Assembly: GCF_030272615.1 (NCBI RefSeq)
Contig: NC_081405.1
Span: 470,322,008 to 470,386,007 of the forward strand
Length of the DNA stretch: 64,000 bases
Source: Cryptomeria japonica
Taxonomy: Eukaryota > Streptophyta > Pinopsida > Cupressales > Cupressaceae
Reading direction: 5' to 3'
The stretch's first letter is position 1. Every line of letters begins with the position of its first letter. Position numbers and translations under genes: made by a program. The notes below the pieces were generated by a model. That model worked only from the letters and a program-made list of their open reading frames with translations. It was not told the origin of the DNA and ran no database searches. This document shows, in pieces, positions 11,801-23,800 of this stretch.

Positions 11801-14800
11801 TCTGGTCGCACTTCAAGTTGCTAAATCAAACCTTGGTTGAATAAATAATGTCATCCTGATCCTCAAATGTCCTGAAATTTGGTTGTCTGGAATGTCATCC
11901 TGATCCTGAAATTTGACTATCTGGAAAATTGAAGAATCCTCCAAAAACTAGATTTTGCATTATAACTCCTGGAGGTCCTAAACCACTCTCAAACATCTTG
12001 ACAATATATATGGAATATAACTTAAAGTATAAGTTACTTAAATGTTATATTCCATATATGAATCCTGACGGAGAGGCTAAAATATCAAATTTTGCTCCTG
12101 ACCCTTCCAAAGGGTCCAGAGCGAATGTGAATTTCGCTCCTGACCCCTTCCAAAGGGTCCAGAGCAAAAATTACCAAAAGGACCTAATTCTTCACCTAAA
12201 TCATTGAATGGTTGAGAAAATTTGCAAGAATATGGAAGGAAATGGATCTAGAATCAAGTCTAAGGAAAAGTCAAGTCAAATCCAAGGTGAATTGAGCCTA
12301 GAATAGGAATTTTGCTCTTGACCCTTCCAAAGGGTCGAGAGCGAATTCCTCTATAAGACACTCTACATTGCCCAAAGCCATGAGCTAATCCATGTCCCAA
12401 GTATTATTGAAGGCAATTCACTTGTTTAAATGAAGAAATGTGGGAAATGGAGTAAAAAATCAACCCAAAATGCAAATTTCGCTCTTGACCCTTCCAAAGT
12501 GTCTAGAGTGAAATTCCCAAAATCTCCCTTTTCTCTCAAATTTGTGTCAAGCCAAGTGTGGATCAGGGTGAATTAAGATTGAAGATGTCCTTAAGCCTGC
12601 CTTTGAGTTGCTTGTGATCACCAAATGTGAAGGAATTGAGCTAAGACATGAATTTCGCTCCTGACCCTTCCAAAGGGTCTAGAACGAAATTCCCAAAATC
12701 TATTCTTTCTTCCAATTTTGTGGCAAGAAAAACCTTGATTAGGGTGAAATGAGCTTGGAGATACCCCTAGGCATACCTTTGAAGGGCTTGTGGCCACCAA
12801 TGATGAATATTTTGAGCTAAAACTAGAATTTCGCTCCTGACCCTTCCAAAGGGTCCAAAGCGACATCCTAAATAGGTCCTGTCCCTGGCCATGGTTTTGA
12901 GCGAATTTCTCCTATCAAGCCATTTTGAGGGTCAAACAAGTGTTGCATACATGGGAGAGGGATCCAAAGATGAGGGTCCAGGTATAGAAAGTGAGAAGGA
13001 TAGATCTAGGTGAAGGAAAACAAGCAAATCAAGAATTTCGCTCCCGACCCTTCCAAAGGGTCCAGAGCAAAATTCACAAAATCACCTAATTTGCCCATGA
13101 TTGAGATTAAGAGATGGATTCCCAGGCCTTGGTGGAGAGAAGACTAGTGTATGCTTGCCTTGGAAGGCATTTTGGAGTAGAGAAATGATAGAATTTGTCC
13201 TAGAATGTGAATTTCGCTCCTGACCCTTCCAAAGGGTCCAAAGCAAAATTCTTAAAACCTCTATTTTGCTCCAATTTTGCATCAAACCTAGTGTTAATTG
13301 AGATTAAAGGCATCCTTAGACATGCATTTGAGCAAGTTGTGGTCACAAAATGTGAAGATTTTGTCCTAAAATGCAAATTTCCCTCCTGACCCTTCCAAAG
13401 GGTCTAGAGCGAAATTCCTTATAGGTCCTGTCCCTGGCCAAGGTCCAAAGCGAAATCCTCTTTTTTGGTCTTTTTGGAGGTCAAATCAATGATGTCTTCA
13501 GGAGAAAGCGATTCAAAGGTGAAGAGAAGTTCAAGGCAAGGAGATGATGAAATTTGAGCTAAAATGCAAATTTCATTCCAGATCCCTTCCAAGGGGTCTA
13601 GAGCGAAATTCTTATAGGGCTTGTCCCTGGGGAGGATCTTGAGGGAATCTCATTCTAATGCCTTCTTGTTGATGATTTAAGGTAGAAAATGCTATGTGAG
13701 ATAAATATATCATGTGTACTTAATCATCTTTTGGTTTGTTTTGCAGGTGGAAGAAAATCAGGCTAGGACAAGGACAACCTATTCTAGGCCCATCACCATC
13801 AAGGACGTTCCACATGCATAAAGGAGGATTCAAGGTGTTTTGAAGCGTTGGAAGACTTCAAGTGTTCGTGGAGTTGTAGGCTATCCTCAAAAGACTCCAT
13901 TCTAACACACAAAGGAACCACATGATGACAGAGAGGAATGACCTTACCAACACTTCAAGGTGAGACATGCTACCAGAGAAAGAACACTTGACAATGAGGA
14001 AGCCTCATCAAGCATATGGGAGTCAAGGAGGTACATCATTCATTGCGTCAAAAGACAAAAGTGATCAACCAAGACACAGATGTTAGACAAGGTGGCATCC
14101 CAGTCATTTTTCCTCCAGTTGGATTGGTCCACCTCAACATGTCCAGATTCAATGTACCTGACTCATCGGGGACAACACAAACTTTGGTGTACCTATCCTT
14201 GCTTCCTATTGGTCCTCACTCCTAGAATGTAATTTTTTTGTTGGCTAAGGAAGTTTGTTATAACAAACTCTAATTAGGGTTTCTATCCTTTAATCCTAGC
14301 CATTGATTCTAAGTCAATCAGAGCCGTCAATTTGTAAAGGGCTCTCTATATAAAGCCCTGGCTCTTCATTTGTAAAGGTTAATAGTCAGAGAATAGTTAG
14401 GAGTTAGCAAAAGAGAGATAGTCAATAATTAGTAGCTCAATAGTAGATAGCATTTTAGAGTAGAGTAGAAAGAGAAGGCAAAGGTTGTTGCCAAGATATT
14501 GTTGCAAAAGACATGTAAACTTCATTGAAGGAATGGTGAATTCTATGTGTCGATTCTACAATTTGCATGGTCTCTATACTTCTCAAGTTTAATTTCATGT
14601 TATTAGATGAATGAAAGAAATTTGTATGATCAATGGTGAAATTTGTATATCCATACTACTAACGGTTTGTTGATTGCAAACTTGCTTTGCGTAGTCAACT
14701 AGAATCATTCAGCTTAAAGCTTAACTTCAATTATTGCTTCTTCATTGATATGCATCAACTTGACGGTGTCTATGCTTGTAGTGGTGATCTGGACATCATA

Positions 14801-17800
14801 AAGCTTTCCTTAGAAGATCACACTAACCTTGTGGAGATGATCCTAGCATGTCAAAGCAAGACTTAGTTAAAGTTTCATCAAAGGTTATCCATTGCTCCTA
14901 CATTCTTAGTGTTAGAATTAGATCCTTCTCCAACCCTTATTCTTTTTTCCTTTTTTAAAAATCAAGGACCTGTAAAGACCCACGTTCCAGTGATAGTCAA
15001 AGTAAATCAGACGCTCAAGTCATCAAATGTAAGTCCCCTTGTGATTCCAGCAAAATCACATCATACCGCAAGAACTTATCCACACGTAGAGACCCTATAT
15101 ATCAGAACCTTGGAGTTGCTCCGATTGATCCTTCAGTGAGATCTTCAGCAGTCAGGGAATCTTTGTTCAAGAGAGGATAAGATACCTTCCGCACAATTCG
15201 CTGCACTATCTGTAACCACTCGAACACATTTTCTACCCCTACTTCAAGAATGGCTTACTCTAGTATCTGTAAAATATATTCTGAAGTTTTCTTATTGTTC
15301 ATGGTGTCAATCACTTTCAAGAAGACAACACCTTTAGGGCAAGCTACTAAAACGTTAATCAATGGCCTTTGACATATATTAGACCATCCATCACTCAATA
15401 TGGAGCTATCTCTTACTTTCCAAGAAGCTTTGACCTCAGCTAACTTTGCTGTCACTCTATCTTTTGACCTCTCTAAAAGAGTTGTTCTGAAAGCCTTTGA
15501 AGATGGAGGTGTGTAGCCTTTGCCAAACTCCGCAACTTTTTGAATTGCATTATGGAAATGAGGATTCCTTGCTATGTTGAATGGAATGACACTTGAATAA
15601 AACAAATCAGCCAATGCATCATCCACTTGCTGTTTCTCTACTAGTTTCCAAAAGCTGTTCCGTGTTCCACTTCCTATTGATGCACCTGTGGCCTTGGGTA
15701 AATTGGAAGAGGAAGAGATAGATGTGAACTTGGACACATCCTCTTGAATTCTTTGGTTTTTTGTGTCTTCTTGATCTTTCCTACAATCAAAGAGGATTGT
15801 TCTCTCTCTAAAGCAGCTCTCATTTCTGCATTCACACTTGGACATGCGGTAACACCTCCTCCTTCTGCATCCCCACTGATCCCAAGTAAGTGGTCTTTTG
15901 CCCTTGTTAAACTTCCAATGAAAGGTTTCTTACAGTTGGTACAAAAGAGATCATGACCATCCCGTGTCACATATTTCCATACTTCATTTTCTGATTTTTT
16001 AGGAGGTATTTTATTACAATCTGCATGTTTCAAATGAAAAATAATATTAGTATTTAAATTATTAACTACATTTTATTTAAAAAACATCAAACAAAATATG
16101 TAAAATTTTTGCTTTTGATTCTAAAGCAGAAAACTAATATTAAATTATATTTCAGTAAACATATACACAAAAATATATCAGTTTTTAGTATTAAATCTTA
16201 AAATATCTTTTAAAACATATATTAAATCTATGTAAATGTTTTATCTTTTTATATAAAACATAAAACATAAAATATATAAACATTTATATAAAAGATTTAT
16301 TTAAAACATAAAACATTTATTTAATTTTTACATATTCAGGTTTTAAAAATATATTATCATTTCAGAAACTAATTCTAAATCTATACAACATAAATTGATA
16401 CGTATGCAGAAAAAAAACCTAAATAAATAAAAATGAAGCATAAAATACAGAGAATTCGAAAAATACAGAGGAAAGAAAAATTGTGAGACAAAATAAAAAA
16501 ATGTGGCGCGATGGCCTACTTGGGCAAGTTGAGAGCTCTAATGGCGGCAGTGCGCAATTGAGGAAACACACACAACAAACAGGGGTGCAACACAAATGTG
16601 AAGAACGACGCGAAAAACTAACGATGGTGGCAAAACAGACGACGCAAACACCGGCGGGCACAAATAGCCACAACATGAATGGTGGTCTTGGACAATTTTA
16701 GTCGTGCAGCGAACAACAGAACAACAGAAAAAACCCTTCACACCTCTGCGTGAAAGCAGAAAACGAACAGCTGAACAACAGAAAACCGTTCAGTTTCACT
16801 GTAGTCATCAACTTTCGAAGTTCGAACGACTGATGTATTTTAGACGAAAATTGCAGAATATTTATAAAAAAATGTTGGAAACCCTAAAAAGCACTCGAGA
16901 AAAATATGTTTTAAAAAATGGGAGAGTAACGTTTTTGCCATACAAACTATAGGCGAATTTTTACGAACATTTTGAAGTTTTTATGGGTACGCCGAATTTC
17001 GAACCTCAAGCCAAAAGTTCGGCGAACCTTGTGACTTAGGGTGTAATCATCACATGCATCAGGTTGAAGATCAGTCTCTCAACATTCACTTATCTAAGTA
17101 AAGTGGAGGATCAGCTGTACATCAACTGTTTGGCCACAAGATCTGAACACAACTGAGAGCAGACAAGCAATCTACAGTTATTTGCCAGATATTGACAATT
17201 ACTGGAATGCAATTGTAATAGATATCTCAATCTAGCAATCACTGGCCAATCAACAAGAATTGTAATATAAAAGCCAAAACAAAATTGACGACACAGTATC
17301 TCCTCCCATAGTGTGGGATTGGGATGAGTGCTTATTAATGGTTCATTGGTGATACTGGGCGGTGGCAGATATGAGTAAGTCCTCTAAAATAATTAAAGTT
17401 TGTTAGTATGTAGCATTTAATATTTATAAAATTTAAGATACCTGCAATTGCCTTATGGAAGTGATTAAGTCATTAACAAAATGAAATTAAAATCGCAGAA
17501 CAGCAGAAAACCATTCAGTTTCACCGTAGTCATCAACTTTTGAAGTTCGAACGATTGATGTATTTTAGACGAAAATCGCAGAATATTTATTAAAAAAATG
17601 TTGGAAACCCTAAAAAGCACTCGAGAAAAATATGTTTTAAAAAATGGGAGAGTTATGTTTTCGCATACGAACTATAGGCAAATTTTTACGAACATTTTGA
17701 AGTTTTTATGGGTTAGCCAAATTTCGAACCTCAAACCAAAAGTTCGGCGAACCCTGTGACTTAGGGTGTAATCATCACATGCATCAGGTTGAAGATCAAT

Positions 17801-20800
17801 CTCTCAACATTCACTTATCTAAGTAAAGTGGAGGATCAGCTGTACATCAACTGTCTGCCTACAAGATCTGAACACAACTGAGAGCAGACAAGCAATCTAC
17901 AGTTATTTGCCAGATATTGACAATTACTGGAATGCAACTGTAATAGATATCTCAATCTAGCAATCAATGGCCAATCAACAAGAATTGTAATATAAAAGCC
18001 AAAACAAAATTGACGACACAGTGTCTCCTCCCACTTAAAAATTAGAACATATAGCAAACCCAACACACATCTATTTGTGTGGGTCTTGTGGGATTGGGAT
18101 GAGTGCTTATTAATGGTTCATCGGTGATACTGGGCGGTGGCAGATATGAGTAAGTTCTCTAAAATAATTAAAGTTTGTTAGTATGCAGCATTTAATATTT
18201 ATAAAATTTAAGATACCTGCAATTGCCTTAAGGAAGTGATTAAGTCATTAACAAAATGAAATTAAAACTGAACTTTAGTTTTAGCAAAAGTCAATGGGCA
18301 TTTTGAAGAGCTATGCCTTTCAGAGAAAGAAGGTATATAAGAGAAATCTAAAAAGAAAGAAGCATTAATGTGAATTTATTTTATATCTGTTTTCCAATTT
18401 CGGACCGTTGACTGTGGCTCAACCAATCTGAGGATGAAACCCCTCGAGTTTAGAAATTACAGGACAAAAACCTCCTAATTTCTCTGCCGAGCTATTGGAA
18501 AGAAACCCCTGATTCTGAAAGATTAAGAGACATTTCAAAGGCATTTTATTAAAGATAAACTGCTGCTGAAAAGGGTCTGTTCTACCAAGTGCTGGATGGA
18601 GACAATTTTGTCATTCGAAACTACTTTTTGAGCATTAAATCTGATTTACATAATTAATTATTAGCAGAAAATTCTTAATCATAAGGATTTTGTATTTAAA
18701 TTAATCATGCAAGCTACTATAATTGTGAGTTAAGGTTTCTTATATTCAAAGTAAGTTAATGAGAATTTAAAAGGGACATTACAATCACCAACAATTTGCA
18801 AGCTTCATCTAATCTATACACACAAGAAACTTTGCATGACAATGCACAAAAGTAGTATCCAGAGTTGATCTGCATCATAGTGCATTGCCAAAGAGAAGAA
18901 CAACAGAAGTCCTTTGTAATCTCCACCATATAAGGTCTTAAGGCTCCACTTGATTCTAGCACACACACAAGAGTCTTCCCTAACAGATGAGAGAGGAGAA
19001 TGCCAACAATATTTACCTGGATGGAGGAAAGAGTACAAAACACCATGCGGACCCCCTTGGAAGGGAAGACACATCTGAAATGAACTGATCAGAAGTGCAG
19101 TAACTAAGTGATGGCCTTTTGGGTTTTCATTTCAAGTCTGCACTAAGTCGCCCTTTGGAATTTCAATTTAATGGGAAGTTTTAGTTAAGCTACTCTTTAA
19201 TATTTCAACCTAACAAAACAAGTGCACACCAAATGTTCACATGACTGACCATCATGTCATCAACTCAGATACCAGATTTGTCTTTGGCAGGTTGGAATCA
19301 AGTTTGGGTTCGGCCTTGGGTTCAAACCCAACAGCCGGCCGGGCGTTTCCAATGTCGTGGGTATCCAAGAAAGTGCCCCACAAGTAAAAAATCGATTTAA
19401 AAATTAAAAATTGCCCCCACCCCCTTGTTGATGTGTTTTTTATGCATTAAATACACAAAATAAAATACCAAGGTATCTTATCCTCTCCTGAACAAAATCT
19501 CCTCAAATGCTGAGCTATGTGACCATACGAGGTGACTCCAAGGTTTCAAATGTCAGGTCTTGATGTGTGGATAAGCTCAATGGTTGATGTGATATTGCTG
19601 GAATTACAAGGGGAAGTTATGCTGATCTTGAACTTGCTTGAATGTGGCTGGAACATGGAAATTCATTTGAATTGAAAAAAAATAAAAAGGATTGAGGGTT
19701 AAGGAAGTTAATCTAATCCTAAGAATGTAAGAAACTATGAGTGACTCAGTGAAATTTTACTAGACTTTTCTTTGTCATGCAAAGAACGGCTCCACAAAGC
19801 TAGTGCGATCTTCTGAGGTAATCTTATGATGTTCAAATCCCCACCATCAACATAGACACCATCAATGTGATGCATATCAATGGGTGAGTAGCAATCGAAG
19901 TTGAGCTTGAATAAAGAGTTTAGTTGACCATGCAAAGTATTTGGCAATCAGCAAAATACAAGTAGTATGAACATGCAAATTTCACCACTAATCTTCCACA
20001 ATAACTTCCATCCATCTAATCAATATGAAAATTAATGAGAAGTAGAGACCATGTAGATGTTGAATCAACACACGAAGTTCACCATATCTTCAATGAAAAT
20101 AATATGCTTCTTGCAACAAAGTCTTGGCAACAATCTCCTTTTCTCCTACTCTACTCTACCAATCAGCTATCAACTATTAACCTGCTATTAACCTTTACAA
20201 ATGAGAAAGTGGAGCCTTATAGTCAAGATTGAAAGATAGAAACCCTAATTTGGGTTTGTTACACCCATTACATAACATTTAATGCTTGACCAATGATAAA
20301 ATTACAATAAATAAGACACATGTTGAATCTTTGACCAATGAATGATGAGGTTAAGTACATTGAACTTTGTGCCTTCACATGTGGTAGTTATCCTCCTTGT
20401 TGGATGAGTCAAGTGCATTGAACTTGGACGCCTTTACTTGGAATGATGTGATTGGGTTGATGATGCCTAAGTGCCACCTTAGCTTAATCCTTGTAACTCA
20501 TCACAAGTGTTTGTGATTTGGGCAATATCTCTTGATACTCAACATATCCAAGTGCTTGATGTGATAATGGCGGGAGATATTCCCAAATTGCATCATCCTT
20601 GGGGATCGAGCCTTCTAACTTTGATTAGCTCTTCTAGAACTGTTTCCTTGCTCCTTACACAATTTCGCCTCCTGACTTGGAGAATTCCTTATTATTGTAA
20701 TGCATTCACTCTTCATACTTGTAATGATCTTGGATTCTTTCACTTGGAGCCTTGTCTTGGATTACTTGCTAGCTATACTAGCAATGATTCATGGATTTCC

Positions 20801-23800
20801 AAAGGAAAGTCAAAATTGTAACAAGGTCTTATCCTTATGTCAACCCTCCTCCGTGCTGTAGTATCTTTGCTACCTCCCTCTTATGTGATGAAGCTTTCAA
20901 CCTTGAAGTTGTTGTAGGGCCTTTTGTGCTTACATGACTTGAGACTCAACTTCTTTATGTTGTAGTTACCTTTCATCCACTGCCTTCACTCTCTTGCCTG
21001 TCTAGACCTTTGATGCTCTTGTTGATTCAACCTTGAAGTATGTTGATCCTTGTCTTGGTGATGTTACCTTGCATTATTCGTCAATAGACCACGACTTCAC
21101 CTTCACTATATCCATAAGGTTCCTTCCACCTTCACTTTGGCAATGAGCATAACAGTGGAAATTTGGCAATGAGCATAATAGTGGAAGAAGTTGTATGATA
21201 GATCGAGTGTAGGAGAATTGTCGGCCTTTACATCATCCAATTTGTGCCACCTATAACAGTGAAATGATAATAAAAATTAGTATTGAGTTAGTCATGCAAA
21301 GATCATAGTTTTAAATATGGGATTACGTGGGGAAACATAAAGAAAGGAGAATGGAGGAAACCATGGAAAAGTAACTATAATTGTAAAACGCATCTGAACC
21401 ATATCAAGATGCCATCATTCTTCATCATCTTCTCTATAAAGTAACTTCATTTATTACTTCTTTCTTTCTACAATTCATAGTTGCATTTATCTTATTCAAA
21501 AAATTACTTGAAATTATTTCATTCTTTTCAATGGCAAATACTATTTTTGACAAAGTACACATATAGAAATTGTCTAGTTCACTAATTTCTAACCTTCTTA
21601 TTTCTTTTGTGTGATCTTGCTTTATATATTCTTATAGCGCACTTGAAAATGAATCATTTGAACCTAACACAGAAGGAGTGGGGGGTCAGGCAAGTCAAAC
21701 TGAAACAAGTTCTGTTGGGAGTTGAAATTTTAGCTGCCCTTCTGAAATACTCAAAAAATGGGCAAAGGGTACCTTTGATCCAAAATCACTCCTAAAACAA
21801 TTTGTATCTAAGGTATCAGCACAACTTGGGACAGCTGGGGGCACTGGAAAGTGCAAGGGCAACATGTGTAATCTTAAATGGTTTGGCAGTGTTACTAGAA
21901 CTAATGCTCACTTCCTTCTTGTTCGAGGCAAAGCTGTGGAAGTATGCAAGAAGGTGCATAAAAAGTTGAAGTACAGGGCTGAAATGTTGAAGTTATGGGG
22001 TTGCAATGAAGATGAAGTACCTACGTCATGTACTTTGCCACATAGGAATAGGGCTGATCAGATTTCTTCAGTTTCTTTTTCTACTTTGCAAACTCAAAGG
22101 TCACCAATTCCATCCAATTCAGGGGTTTGGTAGCGTTACTAGAACTAATGCTCACTTCCTTCTTGTTCGAGGCAAAGGTGTGGAAGTATGCAAGGTGGTG
22201 CATAAAAAGTTGAAGTATAGGGCTGAAATGTTAAGTTATGGGGTTGCAATGAAGATGAAGTACCTACGTCTTGTACTTTGCCACATAGGAATAGGGCTGA
22301 TCAGATTTCTGTAGTTTCTTCTTCTACTTTGCAAACTCAAAGGCCACCAATTCCATCAAGTTCAGGGGCAACGAAGGCTAGGGGAAAACGTAAGATGGCT
22401 AGTATTAGAATATTTAATTATATTTTAGTCACCTATACTTAGTTCCTTGTTTAATGGTCATTTAGCTTTTTAGTTAATTAGCTTTTAAGCTTTATTTAGC
22501 ATTTAGCTTTTTCTTTTTAGTTAATTAGCTTTTAAGCTTAATTAATCTTTTAGCTCTTTAATCTTTTACTTTAACGTTATGTTCTAATTATAGAACATCG
22601 TCTTGTAACCTCTATATATACGTGTGTATATCGTTCAATGTGATCATCCGATTATTGAATCATTCATTCAATTTATTTTTCATGGTATCAAAGCATGAAA
22701 ATTAAAAATTTTGAAAATTTTTGTTATTAAAATATTTTTTATTAAAATATTTCGAAGTTTTTATTGAAGAGATTTTAATAAAACTGTTTTTAAAAAAAAA
22801 AACAGATTTTTTTCTCCTCCTGAGCAGTTTTTTTTTTTTGCAGGTTGAAAATTTTCCTAGGGTTTCTGCAATTTTTGACTAGAGTTTTGACCCTTTTGTT
22901 CAAGTCGAAATTTTATTTTTGTTGCAGATTCTTGGTGGGTTTTTCGAGAGCTCCACTGGGTCGTCGTCAGATTTTTCTAGGTGCATCGTTTTCCATGCCT
23001 CGATTTTTGAGCCGTCGGATTTTCATTCTGTTTTCAGATTCTTGGTGGGTTTTTCGAGAGTTTTTCTGGGTTGGTCTCAGATTTTTCTGGGTGCCTCGTT
23101 TTCCATGCTTCGATTTTTGTGCCAACAAATTTGCCTTGGAATTTAAAAACAGTTCACAGATTCTGTGGATGTTGGGATTTTTGCTGTTTTTTGTGGCACC
23201 ATTTATGCTGTTTTAAGTGCAGAAAATTTTAATTTTTGGGTTTCTTCCAAACTTCGAAATTCGTGCCTTAGAATTCATGCCAGAATTCTCCTATAGGGTT
23301 TCAGTTTTTTCAGCAGCTGTTTTTATTCTGATTTTTAAAAAAAAATCTGATTCTTTTGTCTCTTGCTTTCACTTAGTTGACCTCGATCAACCTCGATTTC
23401 CGTGATGGCATCATTAACCAACATCATGTTGGAACACAGTTAGAAGTTCAATGGCCGCAACTACAACACCTGGAAACAACATATGCTTACCATCTTTGAG
23501 TATCGTTGCTTTGATCGGCTTGTTTTGGGCAAGGAATCTCGTCCTACAACAGCAGGTGATGATCAAGACAAACATGATGTGAAGAATCGAGAGGCTCTCA
23601 TGCTTATCAAACTCTCCGTCACAGATGATCAACTCCCACAGGTGCCTTCAGGTAAAACAGCAAAAGAGATCTGAGATCTTTTGAAGGATCTTCATGAAAC
23701 GTCCGATAAGAACCGAGCTTTCTTTCTGAAGAATATGTTGTTTTCTATCATGATGGATGAGAAGTCATCTATCCAGGCACATCTTACGCAGATCAAGGAC

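Larger units (their letters stand above)
11561..15185 (+). mobile_element. Large LTR, TGTTGTGA family, copy 1, 3'-truncated
   Basis: It begins TGTTGTGACGTATTCACACA at 11561, within the hAT 1 transposase, and shares its start with 53931 and (reversed) 62082. The right part (14640-15185) matches the other copies, ending at the phrase AGAGAGGATAAGATAC. There it meets hAT coding directly, so the final 50 or so bases and the duplication are missing. Its 3.6-kb length is due to a 1.5-kb hairpin array at 12089-13640. A CTATATAAA box near 14345 is a plausible Pol II promoter. No gag or pol is found. Confidence 0.75.
9059..17039 (-). mobile_element. hAT transposon 1 with TIRs and 8-bp duplication, carrying two nested insertions
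   Basis: The left end begins CTAAGTCACAAGGTT at 9059. The right end is its exact reverse complement, ending at 17039 (15-bp perfect inverted repeat). The flanks carry the 8-bp duplication GGTGTAAT at 9051-9058 and 17040-17047, the hallmark of the hAT superfamily. The transposase is on the minus strand from 16033 to about 10459. Two later insertions are inside: a non-autonomous hAT (9209-10213) and a large LTR (11561 to about 15185). Without them the element is about 3.3 kb. GAATTTCGAAC/GTTCGGCG-type phrases near both ends are subterminal repeats. Confidence 0.93.

Noticed and set aside
12089-13611. CRISPR-like array
   Set aside because: Regular repeats with spacers, but the spacers are related to each other, the repeat is a hairpin within an LTR in a plant-like nuclear sequence, and no cas genes are present.
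18768-18782. Fourth TGTAATGTCCC-family solo LTR
   Set aside because: Only one end is visible. No partner end or target duplication was found.
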